Shown here piece after piece: positions 1 to 12,200 of a DNA stretch of 64,000 bases. The notes under the pieces were generated by a model. It saw nothing but the letters and a program-made list of their open reading frames with translations. It did not search any database and was not told where the DNA came from. This DNA comes from Sabellastarte sp. h YS-2021 (taxonomy: Eukaryota; Annelida; Polychaeta; Sabellida; Sabellidae). Numbering within the stretch: the first letter of the stretch is position 1; each line of letters opens with the position of its first letter. The position numbers were made by a program, and so were the translations under genes. The stretch covers positions 112,825,793 through 112,889,792 of the forward strand of contig OZ024929.1 in NCBI GenBank assembly GCA_964017235.1, read 5' to 3'.

Positions 1-124
1 GAACCTTGACCAACTGTATATACTGGTTTCCTCTGCCCTTCCGACTACCTGTCATGATATGACCTGTACACTGTTGAAAGCTACGTAAAACCCCAAATAA
101 ATAAAAATAAAATAAAAATAAATC
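1..124 (+). repeat. SINE (family A), 3' half, cut by window edge
   Basis: Matches the 3' half of the complete SINE at 17008-17236 (shared stretches around GACCAACTGTAT and CTGGTTTCCTCTGCCC) and ends in an AAATAAATAAAAAT-type tail at 96-124. Any tRNA-like 5' half would lie left of the window. It sits inside or beside the minus-strand LINE fragment that follows, so it probably inserted into that older element. Confidence 0.75.
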
Positions 125-658
125 TAACTGAAGATCCTGTGACTTGAACAAGTTTGAATAATAACTTTTTAACTCATTTAAAATATGATTTTGGTCTGAC
201 ACCTCTGTTCTGTCCTTTTCAATAACTTTCTTAACAGTTTTTTCTGTATAATTATGATGTTCTAATGAACCAAAATATTTTGTTGGTTTCTCACCTTGGC
301 TTAGCCACTGAGTATGTGACCTTATAAGATGACCTTTCATAGATTTTTCCCTTAGTTTTTCTATTTCTATTTTTGTAATAGTCAAAAGCTCCATATTTGG
401 TGTATTGGCCTGTTCTAATGTTTCTATTTTCGATATCAAGATTTTTTCATTCTCAGACATTTTCTTTTTTATATAACTAGCATATTTTATAGTTTCTCCT
501 CGAATTTGAAGTAGTAACATTTCTATAAAAATATCAAAGTTTACAGTTAAATGAATTTCAGAATCATCAATAGTTGTGAAGATTATAGACAGGGACCACA
601 TATTTTCTTTTATTTTTTCAATGTTTATGTGTTCTGCAAATATCATAAATATATATCT
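125..658 (-). pseudogene. L1/Tx1-like LINE ORF2 fragment (linker before reverse transcriptase)
   Basis: On the minus strand the frame is open from 658 down to the window edge. The part from 658 to about 125 reads like the linker between endonuclease and reverse transcriptase of L1-superfamily ORF2 proteins. Seen directly are a basic helical stretch (LLLQIRGETIKYASYIKKK), then a Trp-containing block (TQWLSQGEKPTKYF) followed by LEHHNY and an acidic/basic segment ending in YYSNLF. The WxxxGEKxTKYF block is a recognised hallmark of this linker. No endonuclease or catalytic RT motif is in the window, and an in-frame TAA at 659-661 closes the frame upstream. The fragment is a dead piece of a retrotransposon. 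Clade assignment is from memory of motif patterns. Confidence 0.6.
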
Positions 659-784
659 TTAGTTGTGAAAATAATGAGGATATGTCTTTCAATTTTTTTA
701 TATAAAATACTTATGACTTTATACAGCTGTAAAATCATTGTGGATATTCATTCAATGTTTTTGTAAGAGTAAAATGACATTTAA

Positions 785-2358
785 TAGGCCCATGTTACAT
801 GCATCCTCAAAAAACCATCCTTAGACAAAGAAATTCTTAAAAACTATAGGCCTGTCTCCGATCTGAACTTCATCTCAAAGATACTTGAAAGGGTAGTGGC
901 AGTCCAGTTACAAACTCACCTTGACGAAGCTGGCCTGATGACTGCCTTTCAATCAGCATATAGAAAACATCATTCAACTGAAAGTGCTCTCCTTAATATC
1001 CACAATGACAATCTCCTCAATATGGCCAAAGGGTCTGTCACAGCCCTCACCCTCTTGGATCTGTCAGCCGCATTTGATACCATTGACCACACCAGTCTCC
1101 TAGACAGACTTAATGTTCACTACGGTATCAGAGAACTAGCACTTGGCTGGTTCAAATCATACCTGTCAGGAAGGACACACTCGGTCAAGGTAGGTAACAC
1201 ACTGTCCCATCCTGCTGCCCTCCAGTATGGGGCCCCCCAGGGCTTCGTCTTTGGTCCAATTCTGTTTTCCCTCTACACTAACCCAATTAGTTCAACCATT
1301 CACTCTCACAGTAGTATAAACCACCATTTCTATGCCGATGACACTCAGCTATACATAACACTAACACCAACAAACTTCTCTCACTCTATACAAAAACTAA
1401 AAAACTGTCTAAGCGACATTCAAAATTTCATGTCTGCAAACAAATTAAAACTCAATCCTGAGAAAACTGAGTTTATCCTGATAGGCTCCAAAAACAACCG
1501 TAAACAACTCCTTCCTCACTTTCCGATCAATATTCTCGGCAATCAGGTCTCACCAGCACAAAGTGTTAGGAACCTCGGAGTGGTGTTCGACTCCAATTTT
1601 TCATTCTCAGACCATGTGTCACAGGTCATAAAGTCCACCAGAGTTCATGCGAGAGACCTCTATAGAATCCATCCCCTCTTAGAGCTTAACACATCAGTTC
1701 TTCTAGCAAACGCTTTGGTGAGCAGCAGACTGGACTACTGCAATTCCTTATTCTTATCACTTACAGATTTTGAGTTAAGAAGATTGCAGTTAGTCCAAAA
1801 CTCACTCTGTAGGGTTGTCACCCGGTCCTCCAAATACTGTCACATTACCCCTCAATTAAAAAAACTGCATTGGCTCCCTATCAAATACAGGATACAATTC
1901 AAAATTGGTCTCATCACATACAAAACTCTCAACCAGGGTGAACCAGTTTACCTTAGATAATTAATTCATCCCTACACTTCTTCCAGGAACACAAGGCGAA
2001 GTACCCCCAAACTCAAATTCCTTCACACTCCCACTTTCGACCGTAAGGTTCATAAATCAGTCAAACATTTCTCCAATTCTTTCAGTCACTATGCCCCAGT
2101 TCTCTGGAACTCCTTCCCCTTCCAAATAAGAAATAGCCCCTCTGTCACATCTTTCAGGAAACACCTCAAAACCCACCTCTTTAATTCTAGTTTTCCAACT
2201 TAGTTTCCTTCCCTCTTGGTCACACCCACAACTCTGGATTACTGACCTTGAACGCCCCTTGACTTTCTTTATGATAATGATTTGGTTAAGTCAGCGCACT
2301 GAGTTCCCCTTTGTGAGGAAGATATTGCGCCTGCAAAGCAGTAGGTTAGATTAGATTT
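785..2358 (+). mobile_element. 5'-truncated CR1/L2-like non-LTR retrotransposon
   Basis: The element holds the reverse transcriptase and C-terminal part of ORF2, a short 3' UTR (2204-2340) and a terminal GTTAGATTAGATTT simple-repeat tail (2343-2358), the kind of short tail used by CR1/L2-type LINEs. The 5' end is abrupt near 785, where an in-frame TAG stands just before the RT-like frame, as expected for incomplete reverse transcription. It lies about 0.8 kb upstream of the USP5 start codon in the same orientation. Confidence 0.75.
788..2203 (+). pseudogene. LINE ORF2 reverse transcriptase, one internal stop
   Basis: Reverse transcriptase of a CR1/L2-like LINE, which would copy element RNA at a nicked target. 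In frame from 788 are the palm entry motif LKNYRPVS, LLDLSAAFDTIDH, the GAPQG block (here GAPQGFVFGP rather than the usual GSVLGP), the catalytic box FYADDTQLYI and NPEKTEFILIG. The frame is open from 788 to an in-frame TAA at 1958-1960 and then continues for 81 more codons to TAG at 2201-2203. That last part carries the family's C-terminal HYAPVLWNSFP segment. A single nonsense change therefore splits the C-terminus. No endonuclease domain is present because of 5' truncation. Inactive as it stands, but only mildly decayed. Confidence 0.85.
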
Positions 2359-3169
2359 AATATATCTGTCACAAAGTCCTCTTGTACAGGAATCTGAGCT
2401 ATAGCTTTTGGTTAATCAGATTCACTGATACAGCACTTTGTTGATGTGGTAATATGATTGTGATTAAAAAGGTTTAGACAAAAGTCTTATCTAAGATTTG
2501 GCTGAGCATGTTTTGTGAATCCCAAGTTAAGATAAAATCTTAGATAAGATAAAACTCTTATACTTTTGTCTAAGATTTAATTTTTAGGCCTTTCATGTAT
2601 CCTGGCCTTGGTTTTTAAATGGCATATGTAAAAAAAAAATTTTTTTTTTAAAATTGTTTACCTTGCGATTTCTCCACCATTTTGACATGGATTTTTACAC
2701 AATAAAAACTAACATAAGTACTGTAATAATACCTTTCTAATGATATAAATAACTTATTTGTACTTTACATGGTTTCCGAAATATTGACAACAACAAAAAT
2801 CATAAAGGAGAAACCTGGTGTGATATGGAGTCATTTATGTGACAAAGAGAAATGGATTTCTCTGTATATACCCAATTGAAAATAAGCAAAAATGTCCCCG
2901 ACTTTAATTTTCACTCAAATTTCACCAAATTTGGAGGAATCTGTGTGTTCCCCAAGAATTGTCTACCCAGCAAATTTGAGCTCAATTAATATTATAGTTT
3001 TGTGGTTATAAAGGCAAAAAAGGTGTGTACACAGATCAAGGGACAGAAAGACAGAAGGACAGAAAGACACTGATCATAATGTCCCTCTCCTATCGTCGAG
3101 AGTTAATTACGCACGCTAATACAAACATTTAGGTTGACCTTAAATTTCCGTGTATTTCTAATCGAAAAA
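2359..3169 (+). promoter_or_regulatory. presumed 5' flank of USP5; no clear core promoter
   Basis: No coding signal is seen. At 2460-2590 lies a small foldback with mirrored AGACAAAAGTCTTATCTAAG-like arms. 3030-3090 has a purine-rich GGACAGAAAGACAGAAGGACAG run followed by ACTGATCATAATGTCCCTC, a dispersed-repeat style sequence. No TATA box or CpG-dense stretch is evident next to the ATG at 3170, so the transcription start cannot be placed. Confidence 0.3.
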
Positions 3170-3265
3170 ATGGCTGGTTTGAGTCAGCATTTGTCAAAAA
3201 TACGATCTCCTCTTGGTGGCGAGAAAGTTTTCAAGGATGAAGGCATTAACAGCTTTGATACCCCT
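3170..3265 (+). CDS. USP5: USP5 exon 1 (residues 1-32)
   Basis: Starts at ATG 3170 in a good context (AAAAAATGG: A at -3, G at +4) and encodes [17 protein letters not shown] then [14 protein letters not shown]. The KDE..FSFDTP-like end is the conserved start of the USP5 N-terminal domain. It ends in phase 0 at a consensus GTAAGC donor. Exon 2 begins at the next residue of the family pattern although it lies 14.8 kb away. Confidence 0.88.
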
Positions 3266-6200
3266 GTAAGCACTTTTAATTAATGTGCCGCGATGACAGC
3301 CCACATTAATTTTTTTGTAATTCAAGCATTCTGTATTATCGCTCATACCGGTGTACTGGGACCGATTTCACAAAGGGACTTAAGTCCAGATTTTGACTTA
3401 AATTTGAGACTTTGGTCTTAAATTTTGTCAACAGAATGCTAAGTCTGTGGTCTTAGACTTAGCGGATTTCACAATGCAGCTAAGTCTACTGTATGAAATT
3501 GCTAAGTCAGTGGACTTACTTTACTGCCTCCCGCCGTAACTTGGCACAACTTGAACACAAAAACCTTATTTTTGCTTGTTTTAAGTGTGGTTTCGTGGAT
3601 TTCATTTTATTAAAATATGAATTGACACAAGCGCAAGTTATTAAACTATTTTATTAACATCAAATCAAAACAATAAACCTGTTAGAATCGTTTTCAAGGG
3701 GCGATAATATAATTTCTAGTGGTGGTGGACCAATTCACGCCCGTGTACCTATTCACGCCCACCCCTAAATTTATCCAAAACACTCACATTTAAACAATAT
3801 ATTACAAATGTACATGATCAATTTGATGATTATCTATGATTAGACCGAGTTTCTGTCCCTTCGCCAATTGCTATTGGTATATACTGATGGACACAATAGC
3901 GAGGGACAGAGCTCACATGTACTTGTTTTTTGTGTAAATTTTGAACGGCATATTTATACACATATTGCCACAAATATAAAGTGTTATTTGCATTCTTTGA
4001 GGTATGTTAGTGTGCCGTTCACTAATATTTCATGCCAATCAAACTGCCATGTATATATTTCAACCTATTTTCAAAATGTAAACAAACCTTCAACATTACA
4101 TAGTTCTCTACAAAAAAATTCCTGGCTTCTAAAAGCAGTTTATTTTAACAACATATGTATTGGAAACTGGATACAGGTATAATAGACATAACAGTGATTT
4201 TTTAAAGTGAATGCAATAATTCCCCACAGTTCAAGGTTTACACAGAAAACAGGTACATGGGAACTCTGTCCCTCGCCATTGTGTCCATCAGTATATATCA
4301 ATAGCAATTGGCGAAGGGACAGAAAACTCGGTCTAATCTATGATGTGTAAACATCTCTATGAAAAATTATAAATCTTCAAGAAAATTGGGGGTGGGCCTG
4401 AATTGGTACCCGGGCGTGAATTGGTCCACCACCACTACATGAAATTAGTGCCTCAAATTGGCATAATTTGCATATGGAAATTGCCGAAGATATTTAAATT
4501 ATTTCTGTCGTCACTTACACTTCCTTATTTGTTAAGCAGAAATGCACGAGTGTGGGCGATAAAGAACCATTGTTATTAAATATTTTAACTTCCGTTTTGT
4601 GCCAATTTGAGGCGTGTGCCATTATATGGCGCCAAGCAGTAAGGCTGGGAGGTAGTGGGCTTAAATTTTGTAAAGAGGACTTAAATATGGCTTTTAATAT
4701 GGCCATAAACTTTTCTTCACTTCAAAATTTGAAATGGCTGTAAATTAATTATAATTATACAGAACACCTTACTGAAGTATTCTTTGGGAAGTTTATATGA
4801 TGTAACAAGGTTTTCTATTTCAAAACAGCACTTATCCTTGGATAAAATACATCAAATGAAGAATATGTGGCACCAATATTATATTTTGAATAGATACAAA
4901 AGGTCACATGACACAGAAACCACTGTGGTTATTTGATAAGCTTGGACTTAGCTAAGTCACCTTTGTGAAATCCATTTTAAGTCCCAGGGGCCATATTCAT
5001 TAAGAGATCTTAAGTCTGAGACAAAAAATAGTCTCAACTTTATATTCACAAACAGGTTCTCAGCTGAGACCAGTCTCAAGTCTTTCCAATGTAAACAAAC
5101 CATAAACTTGCAAATATATCCAACATTTTTTTTAAAGATCAATAGTTTTTGTGTGTTTTAATTCTGAACAAAAATTATACTGTCTATTAAAATAAAAAAT
5201 AAATGAAAATTGTGTCAACTGTTTCTTATTTTTCATGTCATATGATCTACTTCTTTGTTGCTATGCAGTCAGAAAGCACTGTTGAAAAGTGTCTCAAAGT
5301 AAGGTACTTTGAAACCAAAGTTTGGGCTATCTGTTGTTACAAAAGTTTAGGCCAAGTATTATATATGTTGTCAATTATTTTTACTTTACATTAAGCCATA
5401 AAAAGTAAAAACATGAATCTCAGTTAAGGTGAAATAATGCTTGAGACTTTTACGAAAATATTTGAGACAACTATGTACCAGTCTTAAGTTTGAGACCAAA
5501 TCTGAGACTAAATTTGGTCTCAACTATTTTGTGAATAGCAACAAGTTTGAGACCAAAAACAGTCTCAGATTTGAGACCAAAACTTGAGACAAAATTTGGT
5601 CTCAGAAAGTTTTATGAATACTGGCCAAGACCTAGCTAAGACCAAAATCTTAGATTTAAGTCCAAGACTTAGCCAATAAAGGGACTTAGTTTAAGTCCTT
5701 TAGTGAAATTGGCCCCTGGTTAGTCGCTTTCTACCAGTAAACGCCCATGCTATGATCAATATTTTGCCTTTAAATCATATTGGACATGCTTACAGTTCCA
5801 ACCTCGGAACTCTAACATTTTTGTTATGAATCCGTGGTCGGATTTTAAATGCATATATTGGAGTAAAATCCTTTTTACCCCACAGCCCTTAAGGGCTGTC
5901 GGGGTATTGTTTTCACCCATGGTGTCCGGATGGGCGGGCGGGCGGGCGGCTGGAAATAGTTTGTCCGGGCTGTATCTCAGAAACCGTAAGGTGTAGGAAG
6001 TTGATACTTGCTAGGGACATTGGTTAGGGGGTGACGGTGTGCAACGTCATGGTCTGACCTTGATTTGACCTTTGACCTTGCCGTAGTGACCTTGAGTTTG
6101 AAAATCTTGTCCGGGCTATATCTCAGAAACCGTAAGGTGTAGGAAGTTGATACTTGGTAGGGACATTGGTTAGGGGGTGTAGGTGTGCAACGTCATGGTC

Positions 6201-9200
6201 TGACCTTGATTTGACCTTTGACCTTGCCGTAGTGACCTTGAGTTTGAAAATCTTGTCCGGGCTATATCTCAGAAACCGTAAGGTGTAGGAAGTTGATACT
6301 TGGTAGGGACATTGGTTAGGGGGTGTAGTTGTGCAACGTCATGGTCTGACCTTGATTTGACCTTTGACCTTGGTGTAGTGACCTTGACCTATAAAATCTT
6401 GTCCGGGCTATATCTCGGAAACCGTAAGGTGTAGGAAGTTGATACTTGGTAGGGATATTGGTTAGGGGGTGTAGGTGTGCAACGTCATGGTCTGACCTTG
6501 ATTTGACCTTTGACCTTGCCGTAGTGACCTTGACCTATAAAATCTTGTCCAGGCTATATATCGGAAACTGTAATGTGTAGGAAGTTGATATTTGGCAGGG
6601 ACATTGGTTAGGGGGTGTAGGTGTGCAATGTCATGGTGTGACCTTGATTTGACCTTTGACCTTGCCGTAGTGACCTTGACCTATAAAATCTTGTCCGGGC
6701 TATATCTCAGAAACCGTAAGGTGTAGGAAGTTGATACTTGGTAGGGATATTGGTTAGGGGGTGTAGGTCTGCAACGTCATGGTCTGACCTTGATTTGACC
6801 TTTGACCTTGCCGTAGTGGCCTTGACCTATAAAATGTTGTCCGGGCTATATCTCGGAAACCGTAAGGTGTAGGAAGTTGATATTTGGTAGGGACATTGGT
6901 TAGGGGGTGTAGGTGTGCAATGTCATGGTCTGACCTTGATTTGACCTTTGACCTTGCCGTAGTGACCTTGACCTATAAAATCTTGTCCGGGCTATATCTC
7001 GGAAACCGTAAGGTGTAGGAAGTTGGTACTTGGTAGGGACATTGGTTAGGATGTGTAGGTGTGCAACGTCATGGTCTGACCAGGATTTGACCTTTGACCT
7101 TGCCGTAGTGACCTTGAGTTCAAAAATCTTGTCCGGGCTATATCTCGGAAACCGTAAGGTGTAGGAAGTTGATACTTGGTAGGGACATTGGTTAGGGGAT
7201 GTAGTTGTGCAACGTCATGATCTGACCTTGATTTGACCTTTGACCTTGGCGTAGTGACCTTGACCTATAAAATCTTGTCTGGGCTATATCTTCGAAACCG
7301 TAAGGTTGAGGAAGTTGATACTTGCTAGGGACATTGGTTAGGGGCTATAGGTGTGTATTATCATGGTGTCACCTTAATTTGACCTTTGACCTTGTCGTAG
7401 TGACCTTGACCTATAAAATCTTGTTGCACCTTTGGGTCTCTCTTTTGATGCAGATTAAGCACTATTAAAGTCATATTAGAATTTATTAAGAATTTTACTT
7501 TCATAACTTCCCATTGTAAGAGATAGAATTTCATCAAGTGAGCCACAGATTTTGCTCCAACACCACACATAAGCATTCATTAAATGTATTACCACTTCTG
7601 TATGCATGGTAATATTCAAACCATCTAAACCATAATTCGGGCCTTGCAGATGTAGATAAAGAGGGTTGAATTTTAGTTTGCTGATTAATGCTGTCATCTT
7701 GTTATTGAATTATCTTGTTTTAATACTTCATCTTTATATGCATGATCTTTCTTTTAAACATTATTTCTCCATTTAAACATTGTTTGAACCTTTATATAAC
7801 TGACAGTGCTCTGAAAGTATCCTGAAGTTTGTACTGATACAGTACTTCTGTATCTCATGGTGTTGAAAATATTTCCCTAGGCTGTGGGGTATGGGCATCT
7901 CTGATGCTATTTTTCCTTTTGTTTTACTTGGTAAATATTCCGTGACATCATATATCCTCATGAATATCAATGAGATGAGTGCTGTTATTGCAAGTCCGTT
8001 CTAAAATACTCCTTTATCTTCATGAAAATTAACGAGTTAATTGGTACTAGCTTGCAAGTCCGAAAATTGTGTTCTATTTATAAAATATTGTTAGTTTTGA
8101 ATTTGGTTCTGATCTACACCAACGTCTTACAAGGCTTTTCAGGCCGCCAAATAAAAGTAACCATTGGACATGTCCTAATTAATATTAAATATCATGAATA
8201 TGCATGGCAATAAAATCACCATTGACGTGTTGTAGTTGTCCCTCGCCCTATTTTCATTCAATTATTGAACTCAGACTTCTAACCCCTCGTCTACAGTTCC
8301 GATAAAAGTTGGATCTGTAACCACTTCGAATTATATTTGTAGCCGGACCCTCTATAACGGTTCGGGTTGAGCTGTCCGGACTCTCAGGCGATGAGGTGTC
8401 AACACAGGCAAACTTGACTAAAATCTTTATTCAGATCCTACTAGCAATACTGACAGCTATCAGACGCTCACATCAGCACCCAACCAATTGACACATCACT
8501 GCATCAGACAAGCTGTATTCAATACATCAACAGTTCGCCGAAGAAAGTCTGTACTCAACACATCACCGATTCACCAAGTAAAAACACCTGCAAGTGTTCC
8601 AACAAGCAATCACACCAAGCCCATCATGAAATTATGAAAATCAGAACGAAATCATTCGTCAACATGACCGCTTCATTCTATCACACTAAAATCCAATCAC
8701 CAACATTCACTTACTCAACTGCCAAACATGGCCGCTTCAGTTAAAATTCAAAACCTTTGTCCACAAAGATCTCGCGCCACGACTATTTATATTCTACAAA
8801 CTAGCCGTCAATAAACTAGCCGCCAATAAACTAGCCGCAAATATGAAATATTGTGGTCGACAAATAAGTTATCGATCTCCTGAATACATCAATATTCGCT
8901 ATCACATACTTCCCTGCTCAGGGAAATGTCATCCTGACATTTATCTCCTTTCCCTACTCAAGAAAATCTACCATTTTGGCATCAACACTTACCTAAACTT
9001 CACCTTAAGAAGAAATAATCTTTCCTCAACACAACCAAAAACGTTTCTACAGTTGTCAGTGCGAGCAATAAAACCAAAAAACAAAATAAAAACTTACCAT
9101 ACATCCCTCTTTGACATCAATATTACTGGTACAAAGTACTAAAATTCACAAACTAAAATATGGACGAAAATATAGGTCACTCATTGAAAACAACAATAAG

Positions 9201-12200
9201 TGATATGCAACAAGCATTTCCACACTAAAATAAACTCAATACCTTCTTAAGAAAGTCAACCTTTGCAACCATGTTTCCATCAAGATTACTTAAGGCTGAG
9301 CAAAATTGTAAACAAAATTCGGGTCAAGATGTTTCTGAGTCCTAACTCTATTTGATCTTCTTGGAGCTGGTGTTGGAGTGAAATTACTGCTAACTTCCCC
9401 CACTTCTTAATCTTTGCCCAGATTCTCAATGACATCCACAGAAACCTCTGCAGGCTCTTCGCTAAATTCTATACCAGAATTACTATTCTCAACCACATCT
9501 GCAGAAACCTCTACAGGCTTCTCACTAAATTCTATGCCAGAAATATTACTCTCCAAACTATGTTCAGATATATTCTCTGACACTGATTCTAATCATTCTA
9601 TATCAACATTCCCCATCACCTGCTCTATGTCACTAATGGACCTCTCAGATCCAGCTGAAATAGCCTCATTACCAAACGATAGAACACTATCGCTGCTGTC
9701 ACTCATGTCTAATGGAACAACATTAGACAGTCTAGGAGTGGCAACTGGAACATTCCTCAGAATGCGCCTTGGAGCAGGAATGGGCACCCGCAAATCAGGT
9801 ATATCGGATGCATCAGAGATGGATGAATCCATGCCCGACCCCACAGACTCCATGTCCGAAACATCAATCGGAACCGGATGAATATCTTTTCCCTTCACTA
9901 GCACTCTATCCCCCTCACAGAGAATAGTCCTCCTGACCTTGCAATCATATCCTTTCTTCTGCCCTGCCTGGCTATCCCTTGTCACAGATGTAGCTTGTTC
10001 ATAGGCCTCCTGCAACCTTTGTCGTAATGTGGCAACATAACTGTCCACTGACCGAGTAACTGCTTCCTGTTGGCATCCTAACACCAAATCCACTGGAATA
10101 CGTGGATGGCGGCCAAACATGAGAAAATAAGGGGTGTACCCTGTAGAGTCATGTTTGGCTCAATTGTACGTGTGCACCAATGGTCCAATATGAGATTTCC
10201 AATTTAGCTTTTTCACAGGTCTTCAATAAAGTTGAATTGAACCGCTCTGCAATCCCATTTCCCATGGGATGGTACGGCGTCGTCCTGCTTTTCTGAATTC
10301 CTGCCAGCTGACACTACTCCTTAATTGTTTGGCTTTCGAAATTACGGCCTTGGTCGCTATGCAACCGTTTTGGGAATCCGTAATGTACCACAAAATTCTC
10401 AAATAGAACTTTTGCAGTTGTCTTTGCTGTCTGATTTTTCTTTTCATATGCCTGAGCATATTTCGTGAAATGGTCAGTCACAACCAGAATGTTTTCTATC
10501 CCACGCTTTGATGGTTCCAGTTTTAGAAAGTCCATACACACAAGTTCCATTGGTTGTGTGCTGGTAGTGCTCACGAGTGGAGCCTGTTGTGGATTCCAAT
10601 CCTTGCGTCGAATGCATCGATCACAACGAGAGATATAATCGGCAACTGTCCTGTGCATGCCAACCCAATAGTACCGCTCTCGCAGCAACTCCAGAGACCG
10701 ATCTCTACCAAGATGGCCCATATGGTCGTGCACATATTTCAATGCTACGGACCAATACTTTTTAGGTAAAACTAATTGCCATTGTGTCCTGCCATTACAA
10801 GTTCTGCTTCGCATTAGCTGACCGCTAACTACTGACAGATGCTTCCGCTGCTTCCACAGAAACTTGCTCCCCAGTGACACATCATCATCTACTACCTCTC
10901 CAGAAAGTTTGGAAATCACTTCCTTGATCACAGGATCTTTGCCCTGTTCAACAAGCCAATCAATACCCTCACCAAAAAAAATTGGGCATATCGTCCAACT
11001 CATTCTGGACTACTTGCTGACTGAAGCAAAACCCTTCGATAGGGCAATCTTGATTCACATGAACATCTAAAACTTGATGAATAATACCACAAGTCACTTC
11101 TGGCCACTGCACTCGAGACAAAGCATCAGCAATTCTATTCAAAGTCCCTGTACAGTACTTCAAAGTAAAATGGTAGTTGGCTAACTGGGCAACCCATCGA
11201 TGACCTGTAGCATCCAACTTGGCTGAACTGAGCACATATGTTAGCGGATTGTCAGTCATGACTGTGAATTCATTCCCATACAAGTAGTCATGAAATTTCT
11301 CCGTTACCGCCCACTTCAGTGCAAGAAACTCCAGTTTATGAACAGGGTAGTTCCTCTCAGCCTTTGATAAACTTCGACTAGTGAAAGCAATCACTCGATT
11401 CACACCATCTTGCTGCTGATGAAGAACAGCACCTAGCCCATCCCCACTGGCATCCGTATGAAGCACAAAGGGCTTAGTGTCATCAGCGAACCCCAAGATC
11501 GGAGTGTTACAACGTGCCTGCTTCAACCGCATGAAGGCTTCCTGATGCTCAGTACCCCAAATCAATGGTGGGTAACGAACTCTTGCTCTAGTCTTTGTCT
11601 GAACATGTATGCCACCTTGACATACTTTGTGTAATGGTTTAGCAATCCTAGCAAACCCCTTGATAAATCGGCGGTAGAAACTTGTGAAGCCTAGAAAACT
11701 AGGGCTGGGACGGGTGCTGAAAAACAGCACCGAGTACTCACCCTCTCACAACCGGCCCGAATTCGAGTAACCGAGAGATTTAATATCTACCATTAGAAGT
11801 CTTCTGTAAACAGATAGTCGGTTCCGGAAATGAAACCTTTGAAGAAGAACGTCTTCTTTTTGACCAGATATTATAGAATATAGAGTAAATTATATGTTTT
11901 CAAGCGAAAATAACAACTTTAATTGATATTATGTGACGGAAATACTGAAATGTAGCATATTTTACACATGCGTTTCATTACGTGGGCGACAATACAATAC
12001 CTTGCGAGTAACCGAGGATTTAAAATGGACTCGAGTACTAGCAAAGATCGACTTTAATTGATATTATGTGACGGAAATACTGAAATGTAGCATATTTTAC
12101 ACATGCGTTTCATTACGTGGGCGATAATACAATACCTCGAGAGTAACCGAGGATTTAAAATGGACTCGAGTACTAGCAAAGATCGACTCGTCTATAGAGG

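Larger units (their letters stand above)
3359..5716. mobile_element. foldback DNA element with degenerate ~100-bp inverted ends (intron 1)
   Basis: The left end (3359-3460: GGGACCGATTTCACAAAGGG, ACTTAAGTCC) is roughly the reverse complement of the right end (5620-5716: GACTTAG, TTTAAGTCCTTTAGTGAAAT, TGGCCCC). The interior holds two more inverted-repeat elements (3719-4435 and 4987-5628) and internal copies of the GGATTTCACAA word. No transposase frame is seen. The flanks of this class of element read like GGGGCCAATTTCAC, common in invertebrate MITE-like repeats. Confidence 0.5.

Noticed and set aside
551..766. Plus-strand open frame of 71 codons
   Set aside because: It lies opposite the LINE ORF2 fragment, is AT-rich and has no recognisable motif.
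3868..4182. 104-codon open frame inside the MITE at 3719-4435
   Set aside because: It starts in the inverted repeat, shows no transposase motif and has irregular composition; judged accidental.
5961..7420. CRISPR array
   Set aside because: Units are contiguous 146-bp tandem repeats with no unique spacers, in a eukaryotic intron.
9414..9881. 155-codon plus-strand Ser/Thr-rich frame
   Set aside because: It is the antisense of the acidic, repeat-bearing gypsy pol tail on the minus strand, whose motifs are recognisable.
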